From: Phycisphaeraceae bacterium D3-23
Lineage (GTDB): Bacteria; Planctomycetota; Phycisphaerae; Phycisphaerales; Phycisphaeraceae
Length of the DNA stretch: 64,000 bases
Reading direction: 5' to 3'
Assembly: GCA_039555135.1 (NCBI GenBank)
Contig: CP114179.1
Location: forward strand, 2,542,001-2,606,000
Notes under the pieces: generated by a model
What the model was told of the DNA's origin: nothing
Seen by the model: the letters and a program-made list of their open reading frames with translations, nothing else
Databases searched by the model: none
Position numbers and translations under genes: made by a program
Shown here: positions 59,158 through 64,000 of the stretch, in pieces
How the letters are laid out: each line of letters begins with the position of its first letter
Numbering within the stretch: the first letter of the stretch is position 1

Positions 59158-60906
59158 ATGACCATGACGCCGAGCCGGACCCGCCGCTTTGCCCTGCCGC
59201 TTGCGTGGCTGTCGGTGCTGCTTTTGCTGGCCGGGCCGGTGATGGCCCAGGCGACCCGCGACACCGAGTCCGACGCCGAACGTCGGGCGCGTGAGCTGGG
59301 CGTGGGTGGGGGCTCGGACCGCGATAGCGACCGGCCGGGCCGGGCCGGTGACGCCGCGGCCGAGACGAACCAGGGTGCCCCGCTGACCGAGCGTGAGATC
59401 GCGGTACACGTGATCAACCGCCTGTCCTTCGGCGCGACGCCGGGCCAGATCGACCGCATCATGGAGATGGGCTGGGAGTCGTGGGTCCACGAGCAGCTCA
59501 ACCCCTCGACGATCGCCAACGAACGCGTCGATTCCTACCTCGCCTCCGAACACCAATGGACGACCATGTCCATGGGCGACATCTTCCGCACCTACCGCCC
59601 GGCCTACACGAGCAACCCGCCCTCCGACGAGGAGCAGGCGATGCGCAACCGCAACCAGCAACGCATCCGCCGCGAGCTCCAGGAAGCCACCCTCTACCGC
59701 GCGGTCTACTCCGAGCGCCAGTTCGAAGAGGTCATCGTCGAGTTCTGGCGCAACCACTTCAACATCGACCAACAAAAAGACGACGTCGGCTACCTCGCCA
59801 ACCACTTCGAAGAACAGGTCATCCGCCGATTCGCCTTCGGCAAGTTCGAGCACATGCTGCTGTCGTCGGCTAGGCACCCGGGGATGCTCATCTACCTCGA
59901 CAACATCGTCAGCCAGAAACCGCTGACCGAGCGCGAGCAGCGGCTGCTCGAACGCTTCGAGGCGCGTGACAACGTCCCGCGTTCGATCCGCGCGCTGGGC
60001 CGGCAACGCGGGCTCAACGAAAACTACGCGCGTGAGCTGATGGAACTGCACACGCTGGGCGTCGACCGCGAGTACACCCAGCGCGATGTCACCGAGCTCG
60101 CGCGTGTCCTCACCGGCTGGACCGCGCGGTGGGAGGACGGCTCGAACTACGGCCAGGCACGCGACGGCCGCGGCAACCTCCCCGACTACGGCTTCTACTT
60201 CCGCGACGAGGTCCACGACCCCAACAACAAGCGCGTGCTGGGCACGCTGCTCCGCGGTGGCGGGGAAGACCAGGGCATCCGCGTCGTCCGGGCGCTGGCC
60301 AACCACCGCTACACCGCCGACCACATCAGCCGAAAGCTCTGCCGCTACCTGATTAACGATGAGCCCAGCGAGGCGCTCGTCGCCGAGATCGCCCGCGTGT
60401 TCGAGCGGACCGACGGCGACCTGCCCCAGGTCTACGAGGCGATCATCATGTCGGACGACTTCCTGTTCCGGCAGAACCACCAGGTCAAGTTTAAGACGCC
60501 CTTCGAGTACGTCGTGTCCGCGCTGCGTGCGTCGGGCGCGCGGGTCGATAACTGGGGCGAGACCCGCCAGGCCATCGCGCTGATGGGGCAGCCGATCTAC
60601 CAGTGCGAAGACCCGACGGGCTACGAAGATACGGCCGAGGCCTGGCTCGACCCGGGCGTGCTGGTGTACCGCTGGTCGTACGCGCTCAAGCTCGCGAACA
60701 ACGAGGTCGAAGGCGTCCGCGTCGGCGAAAGCGTGCTGGCGAACCTCCCGCGCCGCGAGATGAAAGAAAAACTGATGGACCGCGTCCTGCCCGGCGGCGT
60801 GAGCGACCACACCAACGGCGTCCTGGACCGCTACCTCGAACAACGGCGCAGCGCCTCGGACTTGCTGGGGCTGCTGCTGGGGTCGCCGGATTTCCAGCAG
60901 CAGTAG
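59158..60906 (+). CDS. DUF1800 domain protein, exported
   Basis: 582 residues. N-terminal signal (LPLAWLSVLLLLAGPVMAQA). DUF1800 core: AVHVINRLSFGATPGQIDRI, SWVHEQLNPSTI, VEFWRNHFNIDQQKDDVGYL, ARELMELHTLGVDREYTQRD, LARVLTGWTARW, HRYTADHISRKLCRYLI. DUF1800 genes in planctomycetes and relatives are habitually followed by DUF1501 genes, as here; the pair is exported and thought to act together, but its biochemical role is not established. ATG 59158 (or 59164). Confidence 0.9.
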   Translation: MTMTPSRTRRFALPLAWLSVLLLLAGPVMAQATRDTESDAERRARELGVGGGSDRDSDRPGRAGDAAAETNQGAPLTEREIAVHVINRLSFGATPGQIDRIMEMGWESWVHEQLNPSTIANERVDSYLASEHQWTTMSMGDIFRTYRPAYTSNPPSDEEQAMRNRNQQRIRRELQEATLYRAVYSERQFEEVIVEFWRNHFNIDQQKDDVGYLANHFEEQVIRRFAFGKFEHMLLSSARHPGMLIYLDNIVSQKPLTEREQRLLERFEARDNVPRSIRALGRQRGLNENYARELMELHTLGVDREYTQRDVTELARVLTGWTARWEDGSNYGQARDGRGNLPDYGFYFRDEVHDPNNKRVLGTLLRGGGEDQGIRVVRALANHRYTADHISRKLCRYLINDEPSEALVAEIARVFERTDGDLPQVYEAIIMSDDFLFRQNHQVKFKTPFEYVVSALRASGARVDNWGETRQAIALMGQPIYQCEDPTGYEDTAEAWLDPGVLVYRWSYALKLANNEVEGVRVGESVLANLPRREMKEKLMDRVLPGGVSDHTNGVLDRYLEQRRSASDLLGLLLGSPDFQQQ

Positions 60907-61066
60907 TGATGAATGACGAATACACGAATGGCGAATGTCGAAAGAATGCCCAATGACGAATGACCCAATGACGTAAACGCGCGAATTGAGAGGGTGCCCG
61001 CCCAGCTTTGGCGTTGGACATTTGGCATTCCTTCGACATTCGTGCATTCGTCATTCGTCATTCCGA
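60907..61066 (+). repeat. Word palindrome (AATGACG type)
   Basis: Left arm GATGAATGACGAATACACG then AATGGCGAATGTCG and AATGACGAATGACCC; right arm TTGGCATTCCTTCGACATTC then GTGCATTCGTCATTCGTCAT. It fills the gap between the DUF1800 stop and the DUF1501 start. Confidence 0.8.
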
Positions 61067-61101
61067 CCACAAACACCCAGGCCGCCCCCGGAGTATCCAC
61101 T

Positions 61102-62433
61102 ATGTCCCCAACCCGCCGTGAGTTCCTTGCCTCTTCCAGCGCCCTGATGGGCGCGGCCGCGCTCGGGCTGTCGCCCGCCGCGCTCGCGCAGTCGCTGCGG
61201 GAGGACGGCAACCCGCCCACGCTCGTCGTCGTCTACCTCCGTGGCGGGGCCGACGCGCTCAACGCGGTTATCCCCGCGGGCGACCAGGACTACTACACCG
61301 TCCGCCCGACGATCGCCGTGCCGACCCCGGGCAACGCGACCGAGAACAACCCCGGCGTCATCCCGGTCACCAACATGTTCGGCTTCCACCCGTCGCTCGC
61401 GCCGCTGCACGAGCTCTACGAGGCCGAGCGCATGACCGCCATCGTCAACGCCGGCTCGACCCACCCGACCCGGAGCCACTTCGACGCGCAGGACTTCATG
61501 GAACGCGCCGCGCCCGGCGTCAAGTCCATCACCGAGGGCTGGCTCAACCGATTCCTCAGCGCCACCCGCACCAACGAAGACCGCGACCTCCGCGCGGTCT
61601 CGCTCCAGAGCACGCTGCCCCGCTCGCTGCGTGGCGAGTACCCGGTCCTGGCCGTGCCCGGCTACGGCGCGGACGACGCGATGCGCGCGTTTGAAGACAT
61701 GTACGCCTGCGACGGCAACGCCGAGGCCCGCGACGGCGAGGCCGAGATGACCGACGAGGGCCCGCGTGTCGGCGGCGGCCCCGCGACGATCGAGGAACGC
61801 GACCACGCCAACGAACGCCAGCTCGAGATCATCACCGCCGGCGCCGAGACCATCGAGAAGCTCCGCCGGCTGCAGCGCATCGTCCGCGGCGGTCGGCCGG
61901 ACATCTACCCCAACGGCGGGCTGGGCAACCAGCTCGCGGATGTCGCCAAAGTCATCAAGGCCGGCGTCGGCCTCGAAGTCGCCGCGCTCGACTACGGCGG
62001 GTGGGACCACCACGCCTACCAGGGCGGATCGACCGGCACGTTCGCCAACATGCTCAGCCACGTCTCGCAGTCCGTCCGCGCTTTCCACGACGACCTTGGG
62101 CCGCTCATGGACAAGACCGTCGTGCTGGTCATGTCCGAGTTTGGCCGAACCGTCCGCGAGAACGGCAACAACGGCACGGACCACGGCCACGGCGGGTTCA
62201 TGATGGCCGTCGGCGGACCCGTCAAGGGGAACCGGCTCTACGGCAGCTACAACGGGCTCAACCGCCGCGACCTCTACCAGGGCCGAGACCTCCCCGTCAG
62301 CGTCGACTTTAGAAGCGTCTTCGCCGAGTCGCTCTTCGCGCTCTACGGCTTCAACAGCGACCAGCACCAGTTCTTCCCCGACTACGAGGCCAACGAACAC
62401 CGCGTCGGCTTCCTCAACCCCGTCGCGGGCTGA
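61102..62433 (+). CDS. DUF1501 family Tat-exported protein
   Basis: 443 residues. Twin-arginine signal SPTRREFLASSSALMGAAAL. DUF1501 core of the sulfatase/alkaline-phosphatase-like fold: LVVVYLRGGADALNAVIP, FGFHPSLAPLHELYEAERM, STHPTRSHFDAQDFMERAAP, DYGGWDHHAYQGG (metal-like Asp/His), VVLVMSEFGRTVRENGNNGT, DHGHGGFMMAVGG. Complete and co-oriented with the upstream DUF1800 gene. The enzyme chemistry is unproven. Confidence 0.9.
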   Translation: MSPTRREFLASSSALMGAAALGLSPAALAQSLREDGNPPTLVVVYLRGGADALNAVIPAGDQDYYTVRPTIAVPTPGNATENNPGVIPVTNMFGFHPSLAPLHELYEAERMTAIVNAGSTHPTRSHFDAQDFMERAAPGVKSITEGWLNRFLSATRTNEDRDLRAVSLQSTLPRSLRGEYPVLAVPGYGADDAMRAFEDMYACDGNAEARDGEAEMTDEGPRVGGGPATIEERDHANERQLEIITAGAETIEKLRRLQRIVRGGRPDIYPNGGLGNQLADVAKVIKAGVGLEVAALDYGGWDHHAYQGGSTGTFANMLSHVSQSVRAFHDDLGPLMDKTVVLVMSEFGRTVRENGNNGTDHGHGGFMMAVGGPVKGNRLYGSYNGLNRRDLYQGRDLPVSVDFRSVFAESLFALYGFNSDQHQFFPDYEANEHRVGFLNPVAG

Positions 62434-62460
62434 CGCATCGCCACAACAACCCGCCCCCCC

Positions 62461-62489
62461 GAAGCCCACGTTCATTGAACGTGGGCTTC
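62461..62489. repeat. Family A hairpin, TTC/GAA subtype
   Basis: Perfect 13-bp stem GAAGCCCACGTTC, loop ATT, complement ending GTGGGCTTC, after the DUF1501 stop; followed by TTCATTC, weakly terminator-like. Confidence 0.85.
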
Positions 62490-62560
62490 TTCATTCACAC
62501 CAACCTGCTAGAATGCCGCGTTCCCCGTATTCCACCGGAATCCCCCCGGAGCTCCCCGCT

Positions 62561-62959
62561 ATGCACATGAAGGCGTCCGACACGCCGCTGGGCCCCCGCA
62601 CCGTGCCCGTCACGATCGAGATGGAAGACCCCGAGTCCCTCGGCCAGGCCGAGAAGGAAGTCCAGCTCAACGGCGCGGTCGGCGAGTCCATCCTCGAGCT
62701 CGCCCTGGCCAACGACATCGCCATCGAGCACGCCTGCGGCGGGGTGACGGCCTGCTCGACATGCCACGTCCATGTTGAAGATGGGGAAGATGCGTTCGAC
62801 GAGCCCGAGGACGAGGAGCTCGACCGCGTCGAGGAGGCCCCGGGCAACGACATGACCAGCCGGCTGTCGTGCCAGTGCCGGATCATCAAGGAGGGCGTCC
62901 CGATCACGATCCGCGTGCCCGCCTGGAACAGAAACGCCGTAAAAGAAGTGCCCCACTAG
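62561..62959 (+). CDS. 2Fe-2S ferredoxin, adrenodoxin type
   Basis: 132 residues from ATG 62561 (GGAG 9 bases upstream; an ATG at 62513 is possible). Cluster ligands Cys59, Cys65 and Cys68 in HACGGVTACSTCHVHV and Cys104 in RLSCQCRI fit the CX5CX2C...C pattern of vertebrate-type ferredoxins. An acidic helix DAFDEPEDEELDRVEE is the usual partner-docking site. Electron carrier, possibly for a P450 or for iron-sulfur assembly (Fdx of ISC); no isc gene adjoins. Confidence 0.9.
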   Translation: MHMKASDTPLGPRTVPVTIEMEDPESLGQAEKEVQLNGAVGESILELALANDIAIEHACGGVTACSTCHVHVEDGEDAFDEPEDEELDRVEEAPGNDMTSRLSCQCRIIKEGVPITIRVPAWNRNAVKEVPH

Positions 62960-63186
62960 GTTTTTTGGGGTAGGGTAGTAGGGTCTTGGGGGTGCGGGGG
63001 GAGTGCGCCGTCTGTGCCTGTAGCAACGGTACGGCACGACGCCGAGGGTTGAGTCCGCAACGACCCAGATGGCCGTAGGCGGATACCAGAGAAGTCGGGG
63101 GATTTTGTGCGTGCCGCCGCGAGGGAGCGGGGCATGGGGTTCGGTTCGCGTTTCGTTGGAGAAGAGCGTTGCCACATCCATCGGAG

Positions 63187-63771
63187 ATGCACAACCACAA
63201 GGTCGCGGCCGCGATGCCGAAGATCGTGTTCTGGCTCATGGTCATCGCGCTCGTCGGGTTCGTCGGCTACATCGTCATGAAGCCCACGATCGAGCGCATC
63301 CAGGGCGCCAAGGCCGCGCAGGAACTCGCCAACCTCCGCGCGATCCACGCCGCCTGCCTCGCCTACGCCATCGACCACGACCGTGCGCTCCCCGACCACG
63401 CCGCGCAGCTCATGGGCCCGGGCGTGGACTACCTCGACCCCGCCAACGACCAGCACATCTTCCGCTCCCCCTTCGACACCGACGCCAACAACGCCATCGC
63501 GCTCGCGCAAAACGAGCCCACGCCGGCCGACTGGTACACCTACGGCAGCTACCGCTTTTACCCCACCGCCGGCGTCGACGACAAAACCATCACCGCCCCC
63601 CACGACTTCATCCTCGCCCACGGCCCAACCCACGGCAGCCCCCCCAAGATCACCGCCATCTTCCTCGACGGCCACATTGAAGTCCTCAGCCAAGATGAAC
63701 TCGAAGCGTTCATCGCCGAGCAGCCGGAACTGATCGCGGTAGTTGAGGTAGACGACGAGCCGGATTGGTAG
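63187..63771 (+). CDS. Pseudopilin-like hypothetical protein
   Basis: 194 residues from ATG 63187. One hydrophobic helix (about 12-33, KIVFWLMVIALVGFVGYIV) then AAQELANLRAIHAACLAYAI and a C-terminal beta region with AIFLDGHIEVLSQDELEAFI, resembling the type II secretion G-like pseudopilins and DUF1559-like surface proteins of planctomycetes. A prepilin cleavage site is not evident, so the resemblance is structural. Function unknown. The 62960-63186 leader has G-rich low-complexity DNA and no gene. Confidence 0.55.
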   Translation: MHNHKVAAAMPKIVFWLMVIALVGFVGYIVMKPTIERIQGAKAAQELANLRAIHAACLAYAIDHDRALPDHAAQLMGPGVDYLDPANDQHIFRSPFDTDANNAIALAQNEPTPADWYTYGSYRFYPTAGVDDKTITAPHDFILAHGPTHGSPPKITAIFLDGHIEVLSQDELEAFIAEQPELIAVVEVDDEPDW

Positions 63772-63788
63772 GCGGGAGGACTTCCAAC

Positions 63789-63870
63789 GTTTAGCCGCCC
63801 GCCCAACGGGCGGCGCGTGTCTTCCCCCCCAGTTGCGAAAACGCGGGCCCCGTTGGGGCACCGGCTAAAC
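63789..63870 (+). repeat. Twin-hairpin element, family B copy 6
   Basis: GTTTAGCCGCCCGCCCAACG continuing GGCGGCGCG; right arm GGGCCCCGTTGGGGCACCGG continuing CTAAAC. Confidence 0.8.
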
Positions 63871-63884
63871 GTGTTGACGCATGC

Positions 63885-64000
63885 CTAACTCAACAACCGC
63901 TCCAAATCATCCCGCGTCAGGTTCGCGATGATGTTTTCTTCGCCGCCGACGATGGCCTCGGCCAGGTCGCGCTTGCGGCCCTGGAGCTCGAGGATCCGCT
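63885..64000 (-). CDS. C-terminus of SNF2-family DNA/RNA helicase-like protein (partial)
   Basis: Only the last 38 residues are in the window: RILELQGRKRDLAEAIVGGE, then NIIANLTRDDLERLLS, stop TAG at 63885-63887. The block LELQxRKRxLAxAI...LTRDDLxxLL is the typical end of bacterial SNF2/SWI2 helicases after the helicase C domain. The rest lies beyond base 64000, so the identity rests on this short tail. Confidence 0.6.
   Translation of the reverse strand, partial: RILELQGRKRDLAEAIVGGEENIIANLTRDDLERLLS

Noticed and set aside
62960-63186. Riboswitch or gene in the G-rich leader
   Set aside because: GGGTAGGGTAGTAGGG is low complexity; no conserved aptamer core or protein motif was found. It shares ACGCCGAGGG-TGAGTCCG with 3564-3585, too short to classify.

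Overview
The window is one contiguous stretch of a high-GC (roughly two-thirds G+C) Gram-negative genome, most consistent with a planctomycete of the Phycisphaerae type. The main clues are a fused lpxC-fabZ gene, a DUF1800/DUF1501 Tat-exported pair, the futalosine menaquinone enzyme MqnD, many lipoproteins, and intergenic DNA crowded with palindromic repeats. No rRNA, tRNA, CRISPR array, prophage or complete insertion sequence is visible. This taxonomic call is inference.

Layout. 1-3509: end of a CPBP protease, then an envelope cluster (Skp/OmpH chaperone, lpxD, lpxC-fabZ). 3616-8650: sugar epimerase, O-methyltransferase, HExxH protein, hydratase-fold lipoprotein, mqnD, membrane-anchored protein. 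8805-19620: phosphodiesterase, kinase-like protein, formylglycine-enzyme-like protein, HtrA-like protease, nitroreductase, DUF1294, glycogen debranching enzyme, rhomboid protease. 19786-27352: diguanylate cyclase with a degenerate receiver, Sua5, zinc-ribbon membrane protein, ABC permease, histidine kinase, and parB with two parS sites in its leader. 27467-38497: small membrane proteins and lipoproteins, XerC/D recombinase, a HEAT-like zinc-ribbon protein, a UGA-containing SelW-like selenoprotein gene, TetR/CecR regulator, panC, prmB/C, trpD. 38587-47127: small membrane proteins, an extremely acidic protein, mutarotase, and a three-gene ABC system. 47232-58914: YkgJ-type protein, transketolase, PhoD-like phosphatase, GNAT, AraC regulator, Nudix, glutamine amidotransferase, HhH-GPD glycosylase. 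59158-end: DUF1800 and DUF1501 proteins, ferredoxin, pseudopilin-like protein, tail of a SNF2-type helicase.

The strongest hidden gene is at 32943-33176: a 77-residue Rdx/SelW-family protein whose redox motif is CGMU, with U encoded by an in-frame TGA that is followed at a suitable distance by a SECIS-like stem-loop. Conventional gene callers cut it at the TGA.

The strongest unexplained structural signal is the repeat landscape. (1) At least ten intergenic regions are filled by word palindromes: two reverse-complementary arms (or one arm) built from loosely iterated 7-9 base words such as GTGAACA, CCCGAAA, GATTTGGCG, AATGACG or GTCAGGAG. They lie directly between the stop of one gene and the start of the next co-oriented gene. 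(2) A family of twelve short hairpins shares the stem base GAAGCCCAC/GTGGGCTTC with covarying inner pairs. (3) Several REPIN-like twin-hairpin families are present, some nested in one another. (4) Two of these element types sit inside coding sequences as in-frame insertions, one of them flanked by an 8-bp direct repeat.

Three genes carry apparent single frameshifts near their 5' part (phosphodiesterase, zinc-ribbon protein, lipoprotein). These could be sequencing errors or real slippage.
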